Source: Chrysogorgia sp. JL179-B06
Lineage: Eukaryota; Cnidaria; Anthozoa; Scleralcyonacea; Chrysogorgiidae
Assembly: GCA_035772405.1 (NCBI GenBank)
Contig: JAYKKM010000263.1
Coordinates: 5,640,001 to 5,704,000 of the forward strand
Direction: 5' to 3'
DNA length: 64,000 bases
Shown: positions 1 through 11,469 of the stretch, one piece after another
Layout of the letters: every line of letters begins with the position of its first letter
How positions within the stretch are numbered: the stretch's first letter is position 1
Program-made: the position numbers and the translations under genes
Notes under the pieces: generated by a model
Told to the model about the DNA's origin: nothing
Database searches by the model: none
Seen by the model: only the letters and a program-made list of their open reading frames with translations

Positions 1-577
1 TTATGTTTATGATATGTTTAGTATGATTCTCTGGGGGGTTTGATCGAAAATTACAATTCAAATCACCCAGAATATATATTTCTTTAAACTTTCCGTCAAC
101 TTTCTTTAAGAAAAGTTCAAACTTATCAAATAACTCTAAATAACTTTTTGGAGGTCGATACCATGTAGTTATAAGAAATGGTTTTGAATTTGGTTTAGAA
201 ATCTCTAAAACAATCATTTCTAAATTACTATCTTCTAAATCAGTCCGCCTATTATAGTTTATAGAGTTACGCAAGTATACACAAACCCCTCCGCCATGCT
301 TATCTCTGTCTCGTCGTTCTAAATTATAACCTGACAACACAACCGAGTTATTAGTATCGGTCTGATCAAGCTTTGATTCATTTATAGCTAGGATATCAAG
401 TGGTTTGCTATGCATTAAAACTACAAGTTCATCAATATGTTTACTGAGGCTGTTAATGTTTAGCAAAGCCATCTTAAATCCTTTATTGAGAGACATTACA
501 TCATCAAATGATTTTTGGCTCTGAGCCGGCTGAGAAGGTTGATTATTGCTATTTCTACTATCTGCACCATTTAAATT
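1..577 (-). CDS. LINE-a ORF2, N-terminal endonuclease part (runs off the window)
   Basis: Reading the minus strand from 577 to the window edge gives one open frame in the style of an apurinic-type endonuclease of a non-LTR retrotransposon, the enzyme that nicks target DNA to prime reverse transcription. Visible motifs in order are ALLNINS, LAINESK (catalytic Glu), the glycine-rich HGGGVCVYLR, TWYRPPK and LGDLNCNF. The rest of the endonuclease and all of the reverse transcriptase lie outside the window. The frame is the same as that of the upstream esterase ORF and is separated from it only by a TGA at 578-580, so a separate start is not obvious. An ATG followed by SLNKGFKMALLN lies about 70 bases inside. 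Family-level identity is clear; the exact clade (CR1/L2-like) is an inference. Confidence 0.85.
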
Positions 578-1633
578 TCACTCTAAATTAATATGTTTTC
601 TAAAGTTTGCGGCAAGATTAATTGTTCCTTTTAGAATTAAATGAAGTCCCCCGACGTTAAGGCAATCATGTTTAATATTGTCATTGCATATAAACCCAAA
701 GCTATTATCTACGCATGATTTCTCTAAGGACTCATTAACCTTATCAACTTTAGCATTGAGCAATGAATCATCAGTTCGATGTATAATTGATGAAATCGCA
801 ATTTGTACCGAGGAATGCTGTTTTTTTAAATCATTTGCCAGATCAATGATTTTCTTACCTATTTTCTTGGGATTGTCTCGCTTTAAGTTATTTGTACCTA
901 CGTGAAGTATTATTTTCTTCGGCCTTTTCCTGATGATAGGCTTCACAAAATCCACCATGTCCTCAACAGTTGCGCCAGGAAATGACATGTTATTAACTTT
1001 GTGTTTCCGAGATAAGCGATGACCATGAATGTGCTTCGTTATAGAATCCCCAATAATAACAACGTACCCATTTTGAACACGATTATGTTGTGAAAATTCA
1101 GTTTTAGCATTATCGTGTTCTTTACTGCCATCACTTGTAACATTCGAAGTGGGAAGCTTTGAATTATCGATGTTTCCATGTTGTGGTTCTCCCATGTCGA
1201 CATTGCCCTGTTTACCTTTACTTGCTTTGCCTTTGGCTTTACCCTTAATGATATCGTTTCGGCCATCTTTTCCGTTTTTATAGTCGCCACTATGCGAGAC
1301 AGTTGGTATTGAAGTGTTTTCCTTCGCTAGTAATTTTAGGGTTGTTAACAGACTGTCCCTTTCCTCTGTAACGGTTAACAGCTTTGTCTGTAGTTCGTCG
1401 TACGTTAATACACCGGTATATTCAGATTTCGGTTTTAGCTTTTGTTCAAGTTCTTCTAACCGAGTCGCGAGCGAATTTATGTAAACCGAATTTTTTTTAC
1501 AACCAGAACAGAACTGTAGTTTCTCTAATTCGTTCGGGACACTGTCGTTGAGATAAGTGTCTTCGTATGCATCTATATTTGACTCCAAATCTTTGTCTTG
1601 GGTCTGTTTACCAGCAGCATCCAGGGGCGGATT
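578..1633 (-). CDS. LINE-a ORF1, C-terminal part with SGNH esterase domain
   Basis: This is the larger part of a LINE ORF1 protein; its N-terminus lies at 4012-4410 beyond an inserted DNA transposon. Counting from the ATG at 1588, it has a CSGC pair (27-30), a coiled-coil stretch (about 40-90), a Lys/Gly-rich linker (100-130) and an SGNH-hydrolase-like domain (about 174-336). The domain shows GDSIT (Ser182), PGAT (Gly205), GTNN (Asn233) and GGLHL (His316). Esterase domains of this kind are known in ORF1 of some CR1-group LINEs, where they are thought to bind lipid or RNA. The Asp expected two residues before the last His is Gly here, so activity is doubtful. The frame ends at TGA 578-580 and continues in frame into ORF2. 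Confidence 0.8.
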   Translation of the reverse strand, partial: NPPLDAAGKQTQDKDLESNIDAYEDTYLNDSVPNELEKLQFCSGCKKNSVYINSLATRLEELEQKLKPKSEYTGVLTYDELQTKLLTVTEERDSLLTTLKLLAKENTSIPTVSHSGDYKNGKDGRNDIIKGKAKGKASKGKQGNVDMGEPQHGNIDNSKLPTSNVTSDGSKEHDNAKTEFSQHNRVQNGYVVIIGDSITKHIHGHRLSRKHKVNNMSFPGATVEDMVDFVKPIIRKRPKKIILHVGTNNLKRDNPKKIGKKIIDLANDLKKQHSSVQIAISSIIHRTDDSLLNAKVDKVNESLEKSCVDNSFGFICNDNIKHDCLNVGGLHLILKGTINLAANFRKHINLE

Positions 1634-4006
1634 TAACGTTAGGCAAATAAGGCAGCCGCCTAAGGTGACAAACTCAAATGACGATAATTTTTACGCGATG
1701 TAGGGGAGAGAAAGGCGTAAATAATAATATAATTCAGAAAATGAGATTAGCATTTGCTCACAAACAACGATGAGCGAAATCAATTTCTATAATTTATTGC
1801 AGTTCCTCGATCGGGTATTTTCGTCTCCAACCTCGTCCCCAGGTTCTTTTTTGAACCCACAAACCCAAAACGCCTGCACTGCAGGCTACCTGCAGCTTCG
1901 GGATCCTTCGACCTTTCGGAAATTTTGTGAGTGAATTTTGCCTTATCTGTATTGAGCGCTGATTGGTTTGCCTTATCTCTGGGCCATTTTGCCTTACTTG
2001 CCGAAGCTACGAAGTCTGGTTTGCCTTACTTGCCGAAGCTACGAAGTTGCTCCGAGCTCATTTGCCTTGCTTTGCCTCATTTGCCTTGCTTTGCCTAGCT
2101 GCTTTGCCTCATTTGCCTTTGCGAGAAAATGCTCGCTGCAAGAATTTTAGCGCCGATCGAGAGCTACTGTATGTTCCTCTTTACGCGAAAAGTGACAAGA
2201 ACCCAAGGCTCACTCCAAGGTAAGCTTTATAGTTTGCCTATTAATGCTCCTAAATTTCAAAGTTTTTATTATAAACCGACAAGCCGACTGCTGGATATTA
2301 ATTGTGTATCATTTTTGTTGATAAATATATAATATATTTCATCTCGCAGATTGTCTCTGTTTTCTGTTTATGTTTAGTGATAAGTTGTGTATTTATATTG
2401 ATTTGTTAACATAAACTGCGGGTGTAAAGCGTTGTTAATTTATTCATCAGGAAATTGAATGTTCCACAGGTTATTCATAAATATTCTTCTGTCAACAGAA
2501 GAATGGATTTATCTTGATGGTCTTGATGTTTTGATCTGCACCTTTTAAACTTATATTCTGCACTGTTTATCGTTATAAAAATAATTCTTACTACAATTCT
2601 TATCTACAATTATAAATTATTTCCCTTGATTTATAGTATTTCACAATACTGTCAATAGTCTACATTTATACTGCACTGCATAAGAACAAAGATTATCTAT
2701 GCACATCTGTTTATCATGGTTTTATTGGTAATATAATATATGTAGTACTGTAGTTTTGATAATAATAAACTAGTATAATTATATGTAGTAGTAATAGACA
2801 ATTATTGGATGAGGCTGAGCATGATGTCAAAAATTATCCAGACCAAGGTCAATGTTTTCTGCTGAAGCTAAAGGCTGAGGCAGATAACATTGACAGAGAT
2901 CTGGATAATTCTTGATATCGTGTGTAAATGTAGAAGCCTTTAGGGAGTTTAAGAAGTAAAGCCGCACAAAGACAATTACTTCTGAGAAGACATCAAGAAT
3001 TGTCTGTAGGTTTTTAGCCAATCAAAATCGAGATTATATGAGTATTGTATATTGTTGTATTACAATGTAAGAGCGCATTGAGACTATTGTATAATGCTCA
3101 TAATATGTTTTATTATTATTACTTATATAAATCTATAATGTATATTGTGCGCAGCACTAGCAGACATTGTAAAGTTTCCAAACACTTGATGGTCGCTACA
3201 TTTAATTTATTGGATATGTAGGTTCGTTTAACTGGATAGTTAATTAGAGTAGATTAAAGTAGGATAAGGTGAGGATCCCATGGGGAGGGGTCCAGAAAGT
3301 GTTAGAATGACTGGGATGGTGTGAAGAACTGAGCTACTTCACATCCATGAAATATCCCAAATGGTCTGCGGCTTTTACAGCCTCTTCTAACCAAGTGACA
3401 GGCAGGTAAAACCAGACGGCTTTGGGTAACCTAGGAGATGGAAAACTATGATTTTAAACCCCCTGAAGGGGTACCCTTATGGATGGCCTGGCACATTGAC
3501 TGGGCCTGGCCTAATTGAAAAGTATACCCTTAACATCCTATAGGAATTTCTATAGGAAAATTGCATTTCCTATAGGAATTGGCCAAAAATCTAATAGCAA
3601 TTCCTATTGAATTTTTTTGTAAGGGTATACTTTTCAATTAGGCCAGACCATCCATGTTGGACTCATCAAACACATCATGTTTTGATGCTTCCTAGGCATG
3701 CTGATGATCTCTGACATAGAGAAAAATGGCCAATTATATTGTTATTTTATTAGTTTTTCAAATGGAGGCATTTAATACTTAATAAAAATTTTCATTTGGA
3801 CAAAATGTTTCTTAAAAATTATGGGACATGCTATACAAAAACGTGATTTAAGATCTTTAGATTTTGCTTAAAAGTGCTCTCAAATTGCAGGAAATGCCAT
3901 TTCAGAGACCCAAGATTCAAAAAATTTTCGGGGGGGCATCCCCCCGCACCCCCTAGTTATATCGTCACTTATGCCTAAGGTGACAAAATTCCTAGATCCG
4001 CCCCTG
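1622..4006 (-). mobile_element. hAT-like non-autonomous DNA transposon, copy A
   Basis: The ends are inverted repeats beginning CAGGGGCGGAT, and the element is flanked by a perfect 5-bp direct repeat GCATC. It sits inside LINE-a ORF1. No transposase frame is visible. CAGGGGCGGAT termini are typical of hAT elements; a 5-bp duplication is shorter than the usual 8 bp. A second, inverted copy lies at 47840-49881. Relative to that copy, A carries an extra stretch (about 1950-2150) with repeats of TTGCCTTACTTGCCGAAGC and TTTGCCTTGC, and an extra palindrome at 3508-3644. Near 3060-3120 it contains a sequence shared with the 3' end of the LINE fragment at 37120-37625. Confidence 0.7.
3508..3644. repeat. 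Palindromic insert inside hAT-like copy A
   Basis: Two arms of about 25 bases, starting GGCCTAATTGAAAAG and ending in its reverse complement, enclose about 85 bases that contain shorter repeats of CCTATAGGAA. The hAT-like copy at 47840-49881 carries only one arm-like sequence at the same place, so this is a small foldback insertion or an inverted duplication. Confidence 0.6.
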
Positions 4007-4011
4007 GCATC

Positions 4012-4410
4012 ACATGCTTCGCTTTTGGCTTCGTCTTCGAAGTTGCCATAATTTGCATGGTTGACTAGCGCAGTTGTTTCGGCACTAGAATCTTCAGCTA
4101 AAGTAGTCACTACATCCTTCATTGCACCTTGTACGTTTACTGTCTTCGTAGTCGGGTAGAATGAAATCGTGACCGTATCACATTTCAACACATGAAAGCC
4201 GCCGTTATTCTTTGTAAACGACCACTCACCTGATAACTTAAGTTGGCATTCCAAGAACAATTTTAGCTCAGGCAGATCGCTGAGCCATTTAATTTTAGTC
4301 CCACTACGTCCCTTCTCAATTGAGAGGGGAATTTGTGATGTGGGAAGCTTTGAACAAGAAGCTAGAAGGTCATCGTTTACGGAGCACTCAACAGCATGAC
4401 CGTCCGCCAT
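4012..4410 (-). CDS. LINE-a ORF1, N-terminal part
   Basis: This begins with [11 protein letters not shown] at 4410 and reads to the edge of the inserted hAT-like element, ending in EACDA; the protein resumes at 1633. The region [12 protein letters not shown]...[16 protein letters not shown] resembles the N-terminal module seen in other ORF1 proteins of this type, but I cannot name a domain. A longer upstream open frame exists only because it reads through the TATA/GATA microsatellite; the ATG at 4408-4410 just after it is the natural start. The GCATC duplication at both ends of the insert (1617-1621 and 4007-4011) shows that the two pieces were once contiguous. Confidence 0.75.
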
Positions 4411-4415
4411 CTTAG

Positions 4416-4422
4416 ATAGATC

Positions 4423-4456
<34 letters not shown>

Positions 4457-4515
4457 TATATATATAGAGATATATAGAGAGATATAGAAAAACAGACAGA
4501 CACACAGACAGACAC

Positions 4516-4556
<41 letters not shown>

Positions 4557-4620
4557 TATATATATAGATATATATATAGATATATATATATATATATAGA
4601 TATATAGATATATAGCTATT
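4416..4620. repeat. Microsatellite (GATA, TATA, CAGA runs)
   Basis: Simple repeats of GATA, then mixed AT/AG, then CAGA and TATAGA. It lies exactly between the 5' start of LINE-a and the point where the LINE-b reverse transcriptase is cut off. The long reading frames full of YIYI and CLSVCLSV over it are artefacts. Confidence 0.95.
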
Positions 4621-6511
4621 GATTTATTTGGCTTTAGATTGTTAAGTTGAGTAGAGACAAATTCTTCAGAGACAAAGTTTAGGGTAAATTCCAGGTCAGT
4701 TTTCAATGGAAACTGTTCATCATCAATAACATTACTAAACATTTTACCCAATTTTTGACCAACGGTCGAGAAGTGCTTGTTGAAAATTTCAACAATATCT
4801 TCAAGTTTGGTAAAACGTTTATTCTTGGAGTTAATTGCCTGAACACCAATGACACTCTTTGAATTTGGTAGTACTTGTTTCAAATTTTTCCACATGAGTG
4901 CACTGTCCGATTTGGTATCGTTAATGAGATTGCAAAAATATTCAGATTTAAGTCGTCTTTCCTCACGATTTACATAGTTCCTTAGTTTCCTATACATACT
5001 TCAGTGGTACTGTGAATTTGTTTGTCGAGATTTCTTTTGATGATAATTAGGGTCACGGCGAATTTCCACTAACTTATTTGTTATCCAGGGTGTTGAATGA
5101 CCCTTCGTCTTTTTTGACTGGGGCATGAATATCAGCAACATCAGTAAATAAACGCTCCCATGAGTGCACCGCGTCATCAACGCAAACTGCTGTATCAATA
5201 ATGTTCAACGGGACATTTGAGAGGTCTTGTATAAAAGCTTCTTTGACGTACTTGTCATACGATCTCGATTCGCAAACATGCGCTGGCATTTTCGGGACTC
5301 CAGCCTTTACCATGCAAAATATTATACAGTGATCACTAATGAAAGTATCAATAACATCACACTGCACGATTTTATGCTCATTATTAACACAAATGAGATC
5401 TATTTGTGTGTTACTATGTTCAGTAACCCTAGTAGACTTCTTAATAACTTGTTCGAGACCGTTTAACAGTAAACATGAGCGAAGCTTTTGTTTAGGTGAA
5501 TTCATACGTGCAACAGAACTGAAGTCAATATTGAAATCACCGAGAACGGTAATTTCATACGAGTCAGGATTTGCAAGTTTCAATGACTGATCAAAAGCAG
5601 TGATGAATTTATCAAGATTAGTATCAGGAGGTCTATAATAAGATCCAATACGTAGAAGTTTTCCTTTAGTACGTTTAACTTCTATCCAGATGCATTCTTC
5701 GCCGTTTGTTAGGTCATCCCGAGAAGTATAATTTATTCCATTTCTTATGTAAACAAGAATACCTCCTTTGGTTTTCCGATTATTATTTACTGTGTCCTTT
5801 CTTACAAGACTATATCCTGGTACCAAAATCTCATTTTCTTGGATATCGGGAGAGAGCCAAGTTTCTGAAAGAGAGAATATGTCAAGCTGAAAATCCAGTA
5901 GCAGATCTTTTATACTGTCCATTTTGTTGTAGAGTCTATTAACATTCAGATGACCAATTTTAAAAACGCTTAAGAGTTTAGGAAATGTCGGCTGAAGATT
6001 TTCATTCGTTAAATCCGTAGGAGTGTTTTCTTCAGAAGAAGTTAGACCAGGGAACAAGCAATTTAAACAGGACCAGTTAGTAGACGGTTCACAAAGTTCT
6101 ATATATTCATGGTTTGTCATACCAGTATATTTGGCATGAAACCAAACATCGCATTCATCACATTGAACCGCTTTCCGATTTACTCGACAGCCTTTTAAAC
6201 ACAGTCCACATGGGTCCAGGATTTAAGCTCACATCACCAGATAGTAATATCAGTGCTACCAAGGTAATATTTAGTAGTTGCAGTCCAGTCTTTAGCTTGT
6301 AAGATGACGATAAACCCACATTGTGCAAATGTCGAGGTAAACCCGATGAATTTCTATCCGGATACTGTCTAACGTCTAGCTTTAGAGTGAGCAACATTGA
6401 GGAAGAACCATTTGGAAAAATTACATATGGTTTTTGGGACTCCAAGAGTAAAACAATAAATAAAAGTAGAACCAGATATGCGGAGCGACAATAAAGCCAA
6501 CCACCCGCCAT
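4621..6511 (-). pseudogene. LINE-b: signal peptide, 2A-like motif, PHD-like cluster, endonuclease, truncated reverse transcriptase
   Basis: From the ATG at 6511 the protein begins with a signal-peptide-like segment (AYLVLLLFIVLLLES). About 80 residues on comes a second hydrophobic stretch ending in the 2A-like motif SGDVSLNPGP. One extra base follows, and in the next frame there is a Cys/His cluster (CGLC...CDECDVWFHA) like a PHD finger. The endonuclease follows (5074-6120): LSETWLSP, RKTKGGILVYIRNG, GSYYRPPD, VLGDFNID and SDHC. After another frameshift at an A-run near 5095 and a TGA near 5000, the linker and the beginning of the reverse transcriptase continue to LKPNKSI, where the microsatellite cuts it off. 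The catalytic RT motif is absent. Typical intact members are about 1000 residues, so the 3' half is lost. Confidence 0.8.
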
Positions 6512-6539
6512 CTTGTCATCTATGAGCCTTTAGAACTAA

Positions 6540-7449
6540 AGAAGTTTCAAACAGCAATTGGGCGAGGGGTTGTTGCGTATACGTATTTATATATATATAT
6601 ATATATATACAAACTTTTTACGAGAAATGGATCTCTGCCTGGGCGAATGGACAAAATACCCTATTACCCCGCATATAAGCACCCCCGGTTATGGGCGCAT
6701 GCACCCTTTAATGATCAAAATCTGAGTTTAATAGACGAGAACAAGTACCATACCAGAATACTTTTAATGGATACATATGTATACGTGCTTCTTACGAAAA
6801 TTGTCTATTGACTAAATGCGAATTTTCATAGGCGCATGCGCCTCTAAACGGCGATTTTGACTCGAAAAATCGTGAATTTCCGCTTCTAGACGCATGCGCT
6901 TATATGCGGGATGATAGGGCACATACGCTGGCTTGCCAACCCAACCTCATACCCAGGGTCTTATCTCCACTCGCCGGGTACGGAGTTGTTACCAGCATTA
7001 CACTCATCAATATTTTTGATAATCCATGTGGATAGCCACCCCAACCAGCCGTCATTTTTTTATTGAAGAATTTATCGAAGAGGTTGTTTAGTTTGTTACT
7101 AAGCGACTAAACGTGAACCAATTCAAGTTTATCGGAATATTTTGCCATAGCAGCATGATGTAACTATGGTGCATAATAAAATATTTTTATCAACAAAACC
7201 TGAGAAGTCAATCTTTCAAACGTTTTCTTATTTTTATTCTCAACAGTTAATTTGTATGGGTAATAGCATGAACAAGTGAGTTTTTCAAAGACTATCAAAA
7301 TAGCACGGGTTTCCTTTTTTCTTCACTGTATTTCCTCGAAACTGCTCATCCATTAAAAATAAACACTTTTTGTCATGTATAGTATTAACCATAACACTAG
7401 AAATACGTATACGCAACAACCCCTCGCCCAATTGCTGTTTGAAACTTAC
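6540..7449. mobile_element. Foldback or MITE-like element with about 46-bp inverted ends
   Basis: The sequence starting AAGTTTCAAACAGCAATTGG at 6541 returns as an almost exact reverse complement at about 7403-7448. The arms include GGGCGAGGGGTTGTTGCGTA and ATACGTATTT. The 810 bases between carry no credible gene, only a TA microsatellite and several GCATGCGC palindromes. No convincing target duplication is seen. It lies immediately upstream of the LINE-b start, so it could instead derive from an inverted duplication of LINE-b 5' sequence. Confidence 0.6.
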
Positions 7450-8700
7450 AGTACAATACTTCTTTTAGTTATAAATTACTTGAATTAGATAATAGCCACT
7501 TCATTTGCCAAACTAAATAAATTTTCAGTGGACAATATCTTTCATAGGACATCAAAATAAATACATGTAGCCCAAACGTTTTAATTTTTGAGTGCAGCAA
7601 CAGAACAGTTGGGGGTCTACTGCTGTTTCTACCATCAATCACTAAGAAAGAAATTACTTTTATCACAAATTGATAACTCACGAAATAATCAATGCAGTAT
7701 TTAGTATATAGACACCAAAGGCTGTTGAAGGAAGAAAATGCATCTCTATCATACATGAGTGTTCTGTAAGTTGATAATTCTACCCACATTGGACTACTGT
7801 GATGTGGAGCTGGCAGGAATATTGATAACTAAATATTGATGGTCATAATCAGGTCTCTATGCATGTCAGGGAAACCGATCTTTCCTAAGTCGGGACTTGA
7901 AACTGATTGGTTAATAGAAATCCCAAGTTTTGTACCTCTTGTATTAGAGGCAATTAAAAGTTACATTGTGTTATATGCTAGTTAGGAAATTCCATGGCAT
8001 TTTAACATCATATCTACCAGTCAAGAGCTATTTGCCATGTTTCAATTAATCTGTTCATGCATGTTATTAGCACCATTATCTATTGCCTTAATTGACAATA
8101 TGTGAAGGATATACAACTTTTGAGTTAAAATTAGTTTTTGTAACATTGTACTGTACAAATATGAATATGTGTTGAAATGTGTAACAACTGTAATTTGTTA
8201 GAAAACCCCCCATATATTGATACCAGTGTTAGCATTGAAGGGGCTATCCTGTATAAATATTATTGTATTATTATATTATTATTATTTGTATTAATATTAT
8301 TTTTATTAATACTAATAATAATAATGCATTAATAATAATAATAATACTAATTATAATAATGCCTAATGCAGATTGCAGATACCATATTTACCATGTAACA
8401 AAGCATATATATGGCATTGTGTACTATAGTATCTAAATTATATCACCATGCACATATATATTATAACCTATATTCAGGATGCCATGCCTATACCCAATGT
8501 GAACATAATAATAATAAGCTGTATTTTACATTGACATAATAAGTTGTGACCCACTAAGCCAGCTAAGTAATGTAGGTCTAACATGTTCCATAATGGATGG
8601 AGTACTGTAAACACAGATTATATATGGAATACATGCCAGTATACAAAACATGGACGTCAAGATCATATCGTCAGAAACATAATATTCCTGGTTGAAAAAA
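7450..8700. other. AT-rich region without a recognised gene
   Basis: No frame looks coding. There is an AAT/TTA-rich stretch at about 8265-8350. Nothing else supportable was seen. Confidence 0.6.
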
Positions 8701-8702
8701 TT

Positions 8703-8772
8703 ATAACCTTATTGCCAGTGACGGCCTCTAACCATTGAGCCATTGAGATTCAGATGGAGAGAGGTTACAATG
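8703..8772 (-). repeat. tRNA-derived SINE fragment
   Basis: On the minus strand this reads CAATGGCTCAATGGTTAGAG, a pol III box-A-like sequence shared with copies at 8905-9040 and 27885-28020. Only the 5' part of the SINE is present. It faces the next copy head to head. Confidence 0.6.
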
Positions 8773-8904
8773 ATGTACTTGTTCTAATGATATATGTACT
8801 GCCTATGCAAAGCAGTTACTATATATATCAGTAATGATTGGGTGTTAATATATACACTGCTGTTATATCAATAGAATCAGTACATCAATGTAACCTTCAC
8901 TCAC

Positions 8905-9040
8905 CATCTGAGTCTTGGTAGCTCAATGGTCAGTGCATCTCACTGGAAATCAGAAAGTTATCCCTATCCGGGACACAGAATAATTTTTCTGAGGATATGA
9001 GCTTGCTTGACAATCATCCATGTACTGTATCGTCTGTTTC
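8905..9040 (+). repeat. tRNA-derived SINE copy
   Basis: TTGGTAGCTCAATGGTCAG (box-A-like) is followed after about 25 bases by AATCAGAAAGTTATCC and a CCGGGACACAGAA segment. Fuller minus-strand copies of the same family occur at 27885-28020 and 28115-28210. The tRNA cloverleaf is not intact, so this is not a tRNA gene. Confidence 0.65.
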
Positions 9041-10061
9041 CCCCCGAGCTCTCCCTTATTCACTACAGCAGTGTATTTAATGCTTGTTTATTGCTACAAA
9101 ATTGTAGGCCAGGTTTTAATCAAATAATATACATACTGTACATGCAATTCCAAAATTTGTACTACCACTTACTATTCTGCAGTATTATAAAGAACAAATG
9201 GTATATATTTTAAACTGCATGGATTTAATTCCAACTGTCAAAATATTATACATATATGTTTTGAAAATTCTAAACATTTAAAACATTACACACCTTCAAA
9301 TTTTTCCAAATCTCTCTGTTAAGTATTTCAAAATGTGTCTATTAGATTTCGGAGCTTGGAGCAAATACACAATACAGTGTACAATTATTTAAATTACATT
9401 AAAATTAGCGAGTCAAGTCAAAAAGTTAAACTAAAGTGAAGCACTGAACTGAAGGTAATGGCTATTCGTACGGTAGCCGTACGACGCTATAGTCTCTTCG
9501 AATTCGACGAAATGCGGGTAAATATCACCAAAATCCTAAACCTAACCTTAATCCTAACCAAATTGCTAACCCTAACCAAAAAAACTATGCAGAAAAGGCA
9601 AATGAATTGCTCAACACAGACCGGTGAGTCGGTGACAAATGTACATAATTATTAGTCATTGTTTGACAATACTAATTTATTTACCTTTTACTTGTGCCTT
9701 TCTTTGATTATATTGTCCTTCAACACTACAGCTTCAGCATGAAATCAGCTGATAATGTCAATATCCGATGATTTTGTGAGGAAATGGCTGGTTTTTATGG
9801 CATATAACTTTCGCCGTCAGCGAATGGCGGCTCTTCCAGAAAGCGGTTTGTCGCGCTGGCGTCAATTTAAATTTAAATTACGCCAAATTTAACGCACCAA
9901 TAAACCGTTTCAATACCGTTTCAATTTTTGCATTCGCAATCATGTGATGGTTGCAATTTAAATATTAATTCAAATGCAGAGGTCTACCAATCAACTTCTG
10001 TCTATATCTAGTTACCAGGGCCAAATTTTCCGATGCCGCGCATGATCGACGACGTTGATCC

Positions 10062-10099
<38 letters not shown>

Positions 10100-11060
10100 C
10101 AAGGAAACAAACTTATTTCTATCATAAAGTCTGTAGGGTCCGACGAAAAAATCAAGTGTAGAAAATCAACAACTAAACGGTTTTCAAGAGCACTTTTGGC
10201 AGGAAAAAAAGACGTGGTTTCACCTTATCTCATTTTGATTTTGTCTATATCTTATGATTGCATAATCTGTAGGGTCATAAAAAAAATTAAAAATTCCCCA
10301 TTGACCTGAAATTAAATTACTTCAAGAGACCGATCGTATGAAATAGTAATTTTAATAATATTCAGGTAGTTGAACAATTGATTCCTCAACAGTACAGCAG
10401 TTTTCCCCCTGCCATGTTCTATTATTAACGGAAAGTTTTAAAGAAAAAACTGTAAAAAAATGTAACGGTGTTCCTACCGATAAACCCAATCATTATATAC
10501 CTTTTTCATGTGGCTGCAGCCAGACAGCTTTAATGATAACGTTTGAGATCGTGAAAATAGCTTTATTAATTATGTATTAATAGCAGAAATAGAAGAAATA
10601 CAAAAACCAGGGGGCCCATCGTCCTTACTCGTAGGTGGCTGATTTACGAAGGACTCCAGCGTGGCCAAGTTGGGATACCACGTCGTAGAACGCGACGTAA
10701 ACCAGGATGGATGAAGGATTTTATAGTGGAATAGTGAGTTTTAAAAAACGATCTGGCAAAGTGACAATGGGTACTTGTAATAATATAATTTATAGTAATT
10801 TTTTCATTAGATAGAAAATAGAAAAAAATTATGTAAAGTTACTATCCAGAAAAGAAGGGGAATGTTGATGATATACATGGTCAGCGGTCTCAGCGTATAA
10901 AAGCATGTGATCAGAGTAAAAACGCTCTCTGGTAGATCGAAGTCCTTATATATATATATTTCTAATACATTAGCTTATTGTTGAATAAACGAATTCGTAA
11001 AATGACGGTAAATCTTTTGTTTCAACGTTCTGATAAATCTCTCGGCTATGCTCGCTTTCA
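9041..11060. other. Non-coding stretch with simple repeats
   Basis: It holds degenerate CCTAA-type telomere-like units at about 9531-9586 and a TA run at 10063-10094. No credible coding frame was found; short frames here start by chance. Confidence 0.55.
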
Positions 11061-11469
11061 TATCAGTGTTTGCCGTGAAAAAGTGTATGTTGAATTATCG
11101 CATAAGATTTCGAAACGACGCTCTGTTCCGTGATCGGTATGAAGATATTTTGGCACGCATCCTCCATCCAGTATATATTATGAAAAGCTTGCGCAACAAC
11201 AGATCCTGTTTTGTTTTTCAGGGGTCTCACCCACGCGTATTTTGAAAAACAGTCGATACAAATTAGAACGAATCTATAATTGTCATTATATAACTCAAAG
11301 ATTGAAAATCGGCTAAATCGGATTCGAACTGGTCGTCAATACCCCCAACAAACACTCTGTTTTGCGGGAAGTTTTTACGAACAGGTTTGTGTAGAGAGTA
11401 CGTCTCCTGAGTGCGTACCCACTCACGAACATGTTTTCGTATCTAGTTTTATCTTGTCTTTACTAGCAT
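11061..11469 (+). repeat. Left terminal inverted repeat, outer part
   Basis: It matches the reverse complement of about 17840-18236 with scattered substitutions and small indels. The match stops exactly where LINE-c begins and resumes at 14962. Confidence 0.8.

Noticed and set aside
4377..4997. 206- and 211-codon frames full of YIYI and CLSV
   Set aside because: They read through the GATA/CAGA microsatellite; only the flanking LINE parts are meaningful.
8905..9040. Functional tRNA gene
   Set aside because: Box A is tRNA-like but the acceptor stem and cloverleaf are not complete; it matches other SINE copies instead.
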